From Bifidobacterium breve (GTDB lineage Bacteria > Myxococcota_A > UBA796 > SXON01): a stretch of DNA of 49,760 bases. The DNA is taken from positions 1 to 49,760 of the forward strand of contig CALQBK020000012.1 of the NCBI GenBank assembly GCA_943328795.2. Reading direction: 5' to 3'. How positions within the stretch are numbered: the stretch's first letter is position 1; each line of letters opens with the position of its first letter. Positions 1-7,757 of the stretch are shown here, piece by piece. The notes beneath the pieces were generated by a model. It was given only the letters and a program-made list of their open reading frames with translations, was not told the DNA's origin and searched no databases. Both the position numbers and the translations under genes were made by a program.

Positions 1-120
1 GTTCCAGCGCTCGTGGGCGGCCTTGAGGCAGCGGCGGCGCAGGTCGGCGTAGGCGTCTGGGCTCAGATCGAGCACCCGGCTGATCGCTTCACCGATGCTC
101 AACGGATCCGAGGGGCTGCA
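1..120 (-). pseudogene. Glycosyltransferase-like C-terminal segment (partial, antisense)
   Basis: Read on the minus strand, the first 120 bases are open and encode DPLSIGEAISRVLDLSPD followed by a basic, Arg-rich helix ending HERWN. This looks like the end of a GT4-type glycosyltransferase, where a DP..(I/L)..AI..LL pattern is followed by an amphipathic helix and ERF/ERW-W. The frame continues off the left edge and upstream meets TAG at 148-150, so no convincing start is visible; TTG at 102-100 is the only candidate. It overlaps the TetR-like remnant head to head near 95-120, which suggests a junction of two unrelated sequences. Short, so moderate to low confidence. Confidence 0.35.
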
Positions 121-199
121 CCCCCCGCCGGCCGTCGACCCCGAGCTCTACATCGCGGCCGTCGTCCAGCTCACGCTCAACGGCCTGCTCCCACGCTGA
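53..199 (+). pseudogene. C-terminal remnant of a TetR/AcrR-like regulator (partial)
   Basis: The frame ending in TGA at 197-199 closes with VDPELYIAAVVQLTLNGLLPR, which resembles the last helix of TetR-family ligand-binding domains. A TetR gene directly before an RND adaptor and pump is a classic arrangement, which supports the reading. The frame is closed by TAG at 50-52, and nothing upstream of about position 105 looks TetR-like, so the body of the gene is missing. Only about 30 residues support the call. It could be a deletion remnant, the far side of an assembly join, or chance. Confidence 0.4.
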
Positions 200-218
200 T
201 CTCCCCTCCGGACGCACC

Positions 219-1298
219 ATGCACACCTCGACTCTCCTCCGCAGCTCGCCTGCGCTCCTCCTGCTCCTCGGCGCGTGCTCGGGGGCGGATGGCGCCAAGT
301 CCGCGGCGGTCGCCGCGCCGATCGCAGTCACCACCACGCAAGCCGCCGAGCGCAGCACCCCCGAGACCCTGCCGCTGACCGGCGAGCTGATCGCGTCGGA
401 GGAGGCGCACGTCTCGGCGGACACGAACGGCGTGGTCACCTCCGTGCGCGTCCAGCGCGGCCAGCACGTCAACAAGGGCGACGTGATCGCGACGGTGGAC
501 GCGCGCGTGGCCCAGCTCAACGCGGAGGCGGCCTCTGCCCAACGGGCGCTGGCCGAGGTGCAGCTCGGGGAGGCGAAGACGCAGTGCGCGCGGGCCGAGA
601 GCCTGCACGCGCAAGGCGCGATGGCGACGTCGCAGTACGACGCGGCGATGAGCCAGTGCAAGGCGCAGACCGAGGCGCTGCAAGCCGCGGCGGCGAACGC
701 GACGCTGGCGGGCACGTCGCTGTCGAAGTCGCAGGTCCGAGCACCCTTCTCGGGGCGCGTCGGCGAGCGCCTGGTGGACGTCGGCGAGTTCATCGCGGCC
801 GCCCAGCCTGTGATCTCGCTGTACACCGACGAGGCCCTGCGCGTGCGGTTCTCTGTGCCCGAGCGGCAGGCCGGCTCGGTCGCCGAGGGGCAGGTGGCTC
901 GGTTCGCGCTGACGAGCGCCCCCGACGACTGGCGGGAGTCGGTGGTGCGTTTCGTGAGCCCCGCGCTGCGGGCGCCCGCGCGCGACCTGGTGGTCGAGGC
1001 CGAGGTGTCCGACGTGGTAGGGCTCCGGCCCGGCATGTTCGCCCGGATCGCGCTCGAGGTCGGGCAAGCGCCGCACGTCGCGGTGCCCGACGCCGCGGTG
1101 CACACCGAGGGCTCGGTCTCGGCCGTGTACGTGGTTCGAGAGGGGCGCGCGTTCCAGACGGTGGTCCGGAAGGGCGCGTCGGCCGAGGGCTACACGGCGG
1201 TGCTCACCGACCTCGCGGTGGGAGACGTCGTGGTGCTGAACCCGCCCGACACGCTGCACGACGGCGCGCCGGTCACCGCCACCGCGCAGGCCAACTGA
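219..1298 (+). CDS. RND efflux periplasmic adaptor (membrane fusion protein), lipoprotein
   Basis: 359 aa. The N-terminus is a lipoprotein signal with lipobox LGAC (Cys20). A biotinyl-lipoyl-like half (around residues 50-80, with GELIASEEAHVSAD and VQRGQHVNKGDVIATVD) is followed by an alpha-hairpin rich in Ala/Gln/Glu (about 85-150). The second lipoyl half (VRAPFSGRVGERLVDVGEFI) and beta-barrel domains come next. This is the HlyD/AcrA-type adaptor that bridges an inner-membrane RND pump to the outer-membrane channel. It ends one base before the RND pump start, so the two are surely co-transcribed. No outer-membrane channel gene is present in the window. The substrate cannot be told from sequence. 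Confidence 0.93.
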   Translation: MHTSTLLRSSPALLLLLGACSGADGAKSAAVAAPIAVTTTQAAERSTPETLPLTGELIASEEAHVSADTNGVVTSVRVQRGQHVNKGDVIATVDARVAQLNAEAASAQRALAEVQLGEAKTQCARAESLHAQGAMATSQYDAAMSQCKAQTEALQAAAANATLAGTSLSKSQVRAPFSGRVGERLVDVGEFIAAAQPVISLYTDEALRVRFSVPERQAGSVAEGQVARFALTSAPDDWRESVVRFVSPALRAPARDLVVEAEVSDVVGLRPGMFARIALEVGQAPHVAVPDAAVHTEGSVSAVYVVREGRAFQTVVRKGASAEGYTAVLTDLAVGDVVVLNPPDTLHDGAPVTATAQAN

Positions 1299-1299
1299 G

Positions 1300-4200
1300 A
1301 TGCAGTGGCTCGCCGAGATCTGCATCAAGCGCCCCGTGTTCGCGTGGGTCATGACGCTCATGATCATGGTCCTGGGCATCGCCGGCTACTCGAAGCTCGG
1401 GGTGGACCGCTTCCCGAAGATCGACCTGCCGTTCGTGACCATCACGACGATCTTGCCCGGCGCGTCGGCGGAGGACATGGAGACGGACGTAAGCGACAAG
1501 GTCGAGGGCGCCGTCTCCACCATCGGCGACATCGACGAGCTGCGGTCCGTGAGCGCCGAGGGGCTCTCGCTGGTGTTCGTGCAGTTCCGGCTCGAGAAGA
1601 ACGTGGACGTCGCCGCCCAGGAGGTCCGCGAGCGCCTCGCGCTGCTGCGCCGCGAATTGCCGGACGACATCGAGGATCCCGTCGTCACGAAGATCGACCC
1701 CGCCGCGGCGCCGATCCTCTACGCCGCGGTGCGCGCGCCGGGCCGCACGCTCACGCAGGTCACCGAGTTCTCCGACAAGGTGCTGCGCCCCTCGCTCGAG
1801 GTCATCCCCGGCGTCGGCGAGGTCAAGATCGTCGGCGGGCGCGAGCGCACCATCCAGGTGCTGCTCGACCCGGTGAAGCTCCGCGCGCTCGGCGTCAGCC
1901 CCGGCGAGGTCGCCCGGGCGATCGGCGTACAGAACGTGAACGTGCCCGTCGGCAGCCTCGACACGGGGCGTGACGTCTACACCCTGCGCGTCAACGGGCG
2001 CGTGCAACGGCCGGAGGACATCGCCGAGCTGGCGGTGCGGACGATGACCGCGGGCGGGGCCCAGGGCGCTCAGCCCGGGTCCGCGGTGGACCGCGTCGTG
2101 CGGGTAGGGGACGTCGCGCGGGTCGAGGACACCGGCGCGGACGTCGCGACCACCACGTCGTGGAACGGCTCCGCGGCGGTGGTGCTCACCGTGCGGAAGC
2201 AGTCGGGCGGGAACACCGTCGCGGTGGCTGAGAGCGTGAAGGAGCGGCTCGACGAGCTGCAGGGCGCGCTGCCGGACGGGTACACCCTCGAGGTCCTGCG
2301 CGACGAGAGCGCGTCGATCCGGACCGGCACGGACGGCGTCAAGGAGCACCTCGTCGTCGGCGCGCTGCTCGCCGCGCTCGTGGTGTTCGGGTTCCTCGGC
2401 AGCGTGCGCTCCACGGTCATCGCCGCGCTCGCCATCCCGACCTCGATCGTCGGCACCTTCGCGCTGATGGCCCTCGTTGGGTACACGCTCAACACGATCA
2501 CCCTGCTGGCGCTCGCGTTGTCTGTCGGCATCGTCATCGACGACGCTATCGTCGTGCTCGAGAACATCTACCGGTTCGTCGAAGAGAAGGGCATGACGCC
2601 GATGGAAGCGGCGGTCGCCGGTACGCGGGACATCGGGCTCGCGGTGCTCGCGACCACGTTCTCGCTGATCGCCGTGTTCTTGCCCGTCGCGTTCCTCGCG
2701 GGCATCCCCGGGCGCTTCTTGAGCAGCTTCGGCGTCACGATGTCGTTCGCGATCGCCGTGTCGTTGTTCGTCAGCTTCTCGCTCACGCCGATGCTCGCGT
2801 CGCGCTGGCTGAAGGCCAAGGTGCACGGCGCGAAGCCGGCCATCGGGGAGCGCGTGGTCGCGCTGTTCTACACGCCGATCGAGCGGGCCTACATGGTCAT
2901 CCTGCGGTTCGCGATGCGGCGCCGGTGGGTGATCGTGCTCTTGTGCCTGCTCGTGCTCGGCTCGCTGCCGGTGCTTGGCATCATCGCGAAGAAGGGCTTC
3001 TTGCCGGTGGACGACCGGGCGCAGTTCGAGGTGACCATCCGCGCGCCCGAGGGCACGAGCATCGCCGCCACGGCGATCTACGGGGAGCGCATCGCGCGGG
3101 AGATCCGCGACATGCCGGAGGTCGCGATGACCCTGGTCACGACCGGCGCGAACGACCAGGCCAACGACAACGTCGCCCAGGTGTACGTCCGGCTGATCGA
3201 CCCGCGCGACCGCGTGCTGAACCAGGACCAGCTGATGGACAAGGTGCGTAACGACGTGCTCAAGCACCAGCCGGCCGAGCTCCGCACCACCGCTTCGCTG
3301 ATCAGCGACATCGGCGGCACGGGCAACTCGAACGCGCGCATCCAGTACAACTTGTCGGGCCCTGACTTGGACAAGCTCGAGGAGTTCGCCGGGCAGATCG
3401 TGAAGGAGCTCAAGAAGGTCGAGGGCGCGGTGGACGTGGACTCGAGCTTCGTCGTCGGGAAGCCGGAGGTGGAGCTCACCGTGGACCGCGGGCGCGCCGC
3501 GGACCTCGGGGTCACCGTGTTTGACGTCGCGAGCACGCTGCAGCTGCTGGTCAGCGGCGCGGACGTTGGGCGCTACGCAGAGGGGGGCAAGCAATACACC
3601 ATCCGGATGCGCGCGGCCCCCGAGTTCCGGGCAGACGCCGCGACGCTCGGCCTCGCGCCGATCCTCTCGCCAAAGGCGGGGCTCGTGTCGCTCACCGACC
3701 TCGCGTCCACCACCGATGGCACGGGCCCAGCCACGATCAACCGGCTGAACCGCATGCGCAACGTCACCATCTCGGCGAACGCGGCGCCGGGCGTCGGCGA
3801 CAACATCATCCAGGACGCGATCGTGAAGATCGGCAAGGAGCTGCACCTCCCCGCGGGCTACACCATCTCCCCCGCCGGCCAAGCGAAGATCATGCGGGAG
3901 ACCGGGGAGGCCGTGCTGTTGGGCTTCGCGCTGGCGTTCGTGTTCATGTACCTCATCTTGGCGGCGCAGTTCGAGAGTTGGATGCACCCGCTGACCATCC
4001 TCTTGTCCCTGCCGCTCACGTTGCCGTTCGCCGTGTTGTCCATCGTGCTCACCGGCCAGGCGCTGGACATGTTCAGCGTGCTCGGGATCTTCGTGCTGTT
4101 CGGCATCGTGAAGAAGAACGCGATCCTCCAAATCGACCACACAAACCACCTGCGGGCCGAGGGGATGCCGCGGCTGGAGGCCATCCTCCAAGCGAACAAG

Positions 4201-4449
4201 GACCGGCTCCGGCCGATCTTGATGACGACCGTCGCGTTCGTCGCGGGCATGATCCCGCTCGTGACCTCCCGCGGCATTGGCGCTGGCTTCAACCAAGCCA
4301 CGGCCGGGGTGGTCGTCGGCGGACAGACCTTCTCGTTGGTGCTGACGCTTGTTGCGACGCCGGTCGCCTACTCGCTGTTGGACGACCTGCTGGTGTTCAT
4401 CCGCCGGGTGATGGTCCGAGTTGGATTGCGGGAGGCTGCTGCGGGATGA
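1300..4449 (+). CDS. RND-family efflux pump inner-membrane transporter (AcrB/MexB-like)
   Basis: 1049 aa, the usual length for a hydrophobe/amphiphile-efflux RND pump. It begins with the conserved cytoplasmic end and TM1 (IKRPVFAWVMTLMIMVLG). Two large periplasmic loops and the duplicated six-TM blocks follow. TM4 carries the proton-relay Asp pair in SVGIVIDDAIVVLENIYR. The second half has the matching block GIVKKNAILQIDHTNHLR, where the Asp pair is absent, as is normal. Proton-driven export from the periplasm or inner membrane through the adaptor encoded just upstream. Its TGA overlaps the ATG of the next lipoprotein gene (ATGA), so translation is coupled to a gene not usually found with pumps. 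Confidence 0.95.
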   Translation: MQWLAEICIKRPVFAWVMTLMIMVLGIAGYSKLGVDRFPKIDLPFVTITTILPGASAEDMETDVSDKVEGAVSTIGDIDELRSVSAEGLSLVFVQFRLEKNVDVAAQEVRERLALLRRELPDDIEDPVVTKIDPAAAPILYAAVRAPGRTLTQVTEFSDKVLRPSLEVIPGVGEVKIVGGRERTIQVLLDPVKLRALGVSPGEVARAIGVQNVNVPVGSLDTGRDVYTLRVNGRVQRPEDIAELAVRTMTAGGAQGAQPGSAVDRVVRVGDVARVEDTGADVATTTSWNGSAAVVLTVRKQSGGNTVAVAESVKERLDELQGALPDGYTLEVLRDESASIRTGTDGVKEHLVVGALLAALVVFGFLGSVRSTVIAALAIPTSIVGTFALMALVGYTLNTITLLALALSVGIVIDDAIVVLENIYRFVEEKGMTPMEAAVAGTRDIGLAVLATTFSLIAVFLPVAFLAGIPGRFLSSFGVTMSFAIAVSLFVSFSLTPMLASRWLKAKVHGAKPAIGERVVALFYTPIERAYMVILRFAMRRRWVIVLLCLLVLGSLPVLGIIAKKGFLPVDDRAQFEVTIRAPEGTSIAATAIYGERIAREIRDMPEVAMTLVTTGANDQANDNVAQVYVRLIDPRDRVLNQDQLMDKVRNDVLKHQPAELRTTASLISDIGGTGNSNARIQYNLSGPDLDKLEEFAGQIVKELKKVEGAVDVDSSFVVGKPEVELTVDRGRAADLGVTVFDVASTLQLLVSGADVGRYAEGGKQYTIRMRAAPEFRADAATLGLAPILSPKAGLVSLTDLASTTDGTGPATINRLNRMRNVTISANAAPGVGDNIIQDAIVKIGKELHLPAGYTISPAGQAKIMRETGEAVLLGFALAFVFMYLILAAQFESWMHPLTILLSLPLTLPFAVLSIVLTGQALDMFSVLGIFVLFGIVKKNAILQIDHTNHLRAEGMPRLEAILQANKDRLRPILMTTVAFVAGMIPLVTSRGIGAGFNQATAGVVVGGQTFSLVLTLVATPVAYSLLDDLLVFIRRVMVRVGLREAAAG

Positions 4450-5384
4450 GCCGCTTCGTCCGCACGTTGACCTGGTCGCTGGGTGGCGTTGGGCTCGCCG
4501 CAGCGCTCGGCTGTGCGGGGTCGGGCGGCGCTGACGACTCCGGCAGCGCGGTGGTCGACGATCCGGCGTCGCTCGGCCTCTGGGTGTGGGACACCCAGGT
4601 CGCCGGAGACGAGGCCGCTACGGCCGACCTGCTGGCGTTCTGCGCCGACCGCGGCGTGGACACGCTTTTCCTGTCCTGCGAGCCGGTCGGGTACGGGGAG
4701 GAGGGGGCCGTTGAGCGGTACACGGCGCTCGTGGACGCCGCGCACGCTGCCAACGTCCAGGTTTTCGCGGTCAGCGGGTCGCCGTGGTTCTCGGTGCCGT
4801 GCGACGCGGGGCTCGACGGGCAGGAGACCTGCTGGACCGAGGGCTGGGACGTCTACGCGGCCTGCGCGGGCTCCGGGGTGGGGTTCGACGGGATCATGGA
4901 CGACACGGAGCCCGGCTCGACGCCGGACGGCAGCTGGGGGACGGACTACGCCCAGCGTGCTGCCTGGCACGTCGAGTACTTGGAGGGCGTGCGCGAGCGC
5001 ATCGGGGACCTGCCGTTTCACCACGCCGTCTCGGCGTTCTACGACGAGCTGGAGCCGCTCGACCTGGACGGGTCCGGCGCGACGGAGACCTTGGACGTGT
5101 GGATCTCCCGGGTCGTCGACGTGATGGGGGTCATGGCCTACCGGGACAGCGCCGCGGACGTGGTCGCCGCGGCAGAGGGCGAGCTCCGGGAGGGCAAGGT
5201 CTGGATCGGGGTCGAGACCGGCGCGTCGTCGGAGGGCGAGGATGTGACGTTCGCGGACGACGGCGCCGCCGCGCTCGACGACGCCCTCGACGCCCTTGGC
5301 GCGGTCGTCGGCGCGGACCCCAACCTCGAGGGGCTGATGGTGGACAGCTACGAGACGTGGCGCACGCTCGGGGACGGGTCGTAG
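4446..5384 (+). CDS. Secreted lipoprotein with TIM-barrel-like glycosidase character, function unknown
   Basis: 312 aa. Starts at ATG 4446 inside the pump stop codon. Lipobox ALGC puts the lipidated Cys at residue 23, followed by a Gly/Ser/Asp-rich linker. The mature part starts with GLWVWDTQVAGDE and has alternating hydrophobic strands (VDTLFLSCEPV, VQVFAVSGSPWF, VDVMGVMAYRD, KVWIGVETGAS) spaced as in a (beta/alpha)8 barrel. Acidic residues lie at strand ends (FDGIMDDTEPGS). This suggests a glycoside-hydrolase-like or sugar-binding barrel, but I do not recognise the family. It abuts a GH9 gene with no gap, so both may act on the same polysaccharide at the cell surface. Confidence 0.8.
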   Translation: MSRFVRTLTWSLGGVGLAAALGCAGSGGADDSGSAVVDDPASLGLWVWDTQVAGDEAATADLLAFCADRGVDTLFLSCEPVGYGEEGAVERYTALVDAAHAANVQVFAVSGSPWFSVPCDAGLDGQETCWTEGWDVYAACAGSGVGFDGIMDDTEPGSTPDGSWGTDYAQRAAWHVEYLEGVRERIGDLPFHHAVSAFYDELEPLDLDGSGATETLDVWISRVVDVMGVMAYRDSAADVVAAAEGELREGKVWIGVETGASSEGEDVTFADDGAAALDDALDALGAVVGADPNLEGLMVDSYETWRTLGDGS

Positions 5385-7121
5385 GTGGTGCGCCCGCCGA
5401 TCCTCGTCATGCTGGCGCTCGTGGCGTGCCGTGACGCCCCCTTGATCCGCGCGGATCTCGCGGGCTACAGCGGCGGCCAAGGGACCCCGTTCTTGGTGTT
5501 CGCGGCCCGGGACCCGGGGCCCGCGTCGGTGGACGGGCCGGGGGGCCCGCTCACAGTGGAGCCGCAGGCGGGCTCTGCGACGTACGCGGCGGATGGCGGG
5601 GAGCTCGAGGTGTGGACGTACGACCCGGGCGTGCTGGCCGCCGGGGCGTGGACCGTAGACGTCGGGGGTGCGGTCGGGGCGCTGTTGGTACAGGACGACC
5701 CGCGGGTGGGCGTGCTCTCGAGGGGGCTCCAGTTCTTCGCTGCCCAGCGCTGCGGACCGGGGGCGAGCACGCTGCACGGGGCCTGCCACCTGTACGCGAG
5801 CGTCACCGACGCGAGCTCGGAGACCTCGTCGGGCGACGGCTTGCGGGTGTCGTCCGAGCCGGACCGGGACGTGTGCGGGCTGGATGGCGCGGACCTGGCG
5901 GACGGCACACACGCGCCAGTGGACGTGGAGGGCGGTTGGCACGACGCCGGCGACTACATCAAGTTCGTCCACACGACGTCGTTCACCGTCGCGCTGGTGC
6001 TGGGGACCTACTTGCGGGACCCCGCGGCGTGGCCCGACCAGGACGGCGACGGCGCGCCGGACGTGCTCGCCGCGATGGAGCCCGGCGTGCGCTGGTTGAT
6101 CGCGGCCCACCCGGACGCCGACACCCTGGTGTACCAAGTGGGCGACGAGCGCGACCACGACTACTGGCGTTTGCCCGAGGACGACACGCGGGACCCGATC
6201 GCGGGGCTCGCCCAGCGGCCCGCCTACGCGTGCGGGGACGCGTGCGCGAACGTCGCCGGGCGGTCGGCCGCTGCGCTCGCGCTCGCCGCCGAGGCCTGGG
6301 CGGGGCGCGACGACCTGCTCGTCGCCGCAGCGACCCGCTCTGCTACGTCGCTCTACGCGCTCGGGGTGTCGCGACCCGGCGTCCAGCCAACCTGCCCGGC
6401 GGACTTCTACCCAGAGGACTCGTACGCGGACGACATGGAGCTCGCGGCCGCCGCGCTGTACAGCTTGACCGGAGACGACGCGTACCGTGCGGACGCCGTC
6501 GCGTTGGCGGGGGAAGCGCGCGACGCCGGACCCCCGTCCTACGCGGACGTGCAGGTCCTCGCGGACGCCTGGCTCGCGCGGGCCGAGGCCGCCACGGGGC
6601 AGCCGGTCGCGCCGTCCCAGGTGACCGAACGCGCGGTGGCGGTGCGAGCGGCGTTCGCTGCGTCCGCCGCGGCGGACCCGACACAGTGGGCAGGGGAGGG
6701 GACGTGGGGGTCGGTCGCTACGGCAGCGGGGTACGCGAACGCGTGCGCGTGGCTCTACGACGTGGACGGGGACGACGCGTGCGCTGCAGACGCGCGGTGG
6801 CAGGTGCACGCCGCGCTCGGCGCAAACCCGTTCGGCGTGCCGTACATGGTCGGGGTCGACGACATCGGGCCGAAGGCGATCTCGTCGCCGCTCACGGACG
6901 TCGGCGGGGAGCCCGAGATCGGGGCGGTGGTCGGCGGCCCAGCCTCGCGCGCGACGATGCGGGAGGGGGGCATCTCCGACCCGCGGCGTGACCCCTACGC
7001 GGACCTGCAGAGCGACGCGATGGTGTACCACGACGACGTGGACGACTACGTGAGCAACGAGGCCGCGCTCGACTACACCGCGCAGCTCTTGTGCGCGGTG
7101 GCCGCCTGGGACGGGCCGTAG
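5385..7121 (+). CDS. Glycoside hydrolase family 9 (endoglucanase-type) lipoprotein
   Basis: 578 aa from GTG 5385, directly after the previous stop. The short signal MVRPPILVMLALVAC ends in a lipobox Cys15. Residues about 18-105 form a CelD-type N-terminal Ig-like domain. The GH9 catalytic (alpha/alpha)6 domain follows: GGWHDAGDYIKF supplies the two catalytic-base Asp residues (D187, D190), ANPFGVPYMVGVDD is the conserved late loop, and SNEAALDYTAQ near the end supplies the acid Glu (E559). The usual product is hydrolysis of beta-1,4-glucans, though some family 9 enzymes act on other glucosamine-containing glycans. Lipid anchoring suggests cell-surface digestion. GTG 5388 or ATG 5409 are alternative starts. 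Confidence 0.9.
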   Translation: MVRPPILVMLALVACRDAPLIRADLAGYSGGQGTPFLVFAARDPGPASVDGPGGPLTVEPQAGSATYAADGGELEVWTYDPGVLAAGAWTVDVGGAVGALLVQDDPRVGVLSRGLQFFAAQRCGPGASTLHGACHLYASVTDASSETSSGDGLRVSSEPDRDVCGLDGADLADGTHAPVDVEGGWHDAGDYIKFVHTTSFTVALVLGTYLRDPAAWPDQDGDGAPDVLAAMEPGVRWLIAAHPDADTLVYQVGDERDHDYWRLPEDDTRDPIAGLAQRPAYACGDACANVAGRSAAALALAAEAWAGRDDLLVAAATRSATSLYALGVSRPGVQPTCPADFYPEDSYADDMELAAAALYSLTGDDAYRADAVALAGEARDAGPPSYADVQVLADAWLARAEAATGQPVAPSQVTERAVAVRAAFAASAAADPTQWAGEGTWGSVATAAGYANACAWLYDVDGDDACAADARWQVHAALGANPFGVPYMVGVDDIGPKAISSPLTDVGGEPEIGAVVGGPASRATMREGGISDPRRDPYADLQSDAMVYHDDVDDYVSNEAALDYTAQLLCAVAAWDGP

Positions 7122-7160
7122 CGCACGACCGGTTACCCGTCCGGGACTCCCCGGTCCCGC

Positions 7161-7703
7161 TTGCTCTACTCGCTCCTCCTCCTCGCCTGCACCGGCGGTG
7201 TAGACGACTCGACGCCGTCCGACACCACCGACTCCGTCGACCCCGGCCCGATGGCCCTCGCGAGCGCGAATTTCGCCGACGGGGCGGCGTTCCCCGACGA
7301 GCACACGTGCGCGGGCGCAGACCGCCAGCCCGAGCTGCACTGGACCGGCGTGCCGAGCGGCGCGCTCTCCTTCGCGCTCACGTTGACGGATGAGTCCATC
7401 GACTATGTGCACTGGGTCGCGTTCGACCTCGACCCTGCGACCATCGCCCTCGCGGAGGGCGCGAGCGACGACGGGGCGCTCCCCGACGGCAGCGACGAGG
7501 CCCGCGCGTACGGGACCAAGTACAAGGGCCCGTGCCCGCAGGGGAGCGAGCACACCTACACCTTCACGCTCTGGGCGCTCTCTGCGGCGACGACGGACTT
7601 CACCGCGACCAACCCGATCGCGGCCGCGGACCTCGACGCCGCCTTCGGGGCCGCGATGATCGAGACCGCCAGCTTCTCGGGCACGTCGGACGCTTCGCCC
7701 TAG
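7161..7703 (+). CDS. YbhB/YbcL-type phosphatidylethanolamine-binding-like (PEBP) lipoprotein
   Basis: 180 aa. TTG 7161 is the only plausible start: upstream in frame there is no ATG or GTG before the preceding gene's stop. MLYSLLLLAC is a minimal lipoprotein signal (Cys10), then a Ser/Thr/Asp linker. The PEBP fold is shown by FALTLTDESIDYVHWVAFDL, which matches the family's DPDAP..HW ligand-site region with the acidic start changed to TDES. The later motif YKGPCPQGSEHTYTFTLWAL matches the GPCPP.G.H.Y.F.LYAL signature. Small-ligand binding at the envelope is likely; partner unknown. Confidence 0.88.
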   Translation: MLYSLLLLACTGGVDDSTPSDTTDSVDPGPMALASANFADGAAFPDEHTCAGADRQPELHWTGVPSGALSFALTLTDESIDYVHWVAFDLDPATIALAEGASDDGALPDGSDEARAYGTKYKGPCPQGSEHTYTFTLWALSAATTDFTATNPIAAADLDAAFGAAMIETASFSGTSDASP

Positions 7704-7722
7704 CGCAACGCCGGGGCTCGCC

Positions 7723-7751
7723 TTGCGACCCGGCGGCCCGCGGTGTACCGT
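7723..7751 (+). promoter_or_regulatory. Sigma-70-like promoter, predicted leaderless start of the kinase gene
   Basis: TTGCGA (7723-7728), a 17-bp spacer and TACCGT (7746-7751). Standard spacing puts +1 at 7758, exactly on a GTG in frame with the kinase domain. That supports choosing GTG 7758 over GTG 7743 and implies an mRNA with no 5' leader. Confidence 0.45.
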
Positions 7752-7757
7752 CACACG

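Noticed and set aside
1273..4296. A 1007-codon open frame antisense to the RND pump
   Set aside because: Its translation is a run of Arg/Asp/His/Val with no hydrophobic or domain pattern; it is the shadow frame expected from GC-rich codon use opposite a real pump gene.
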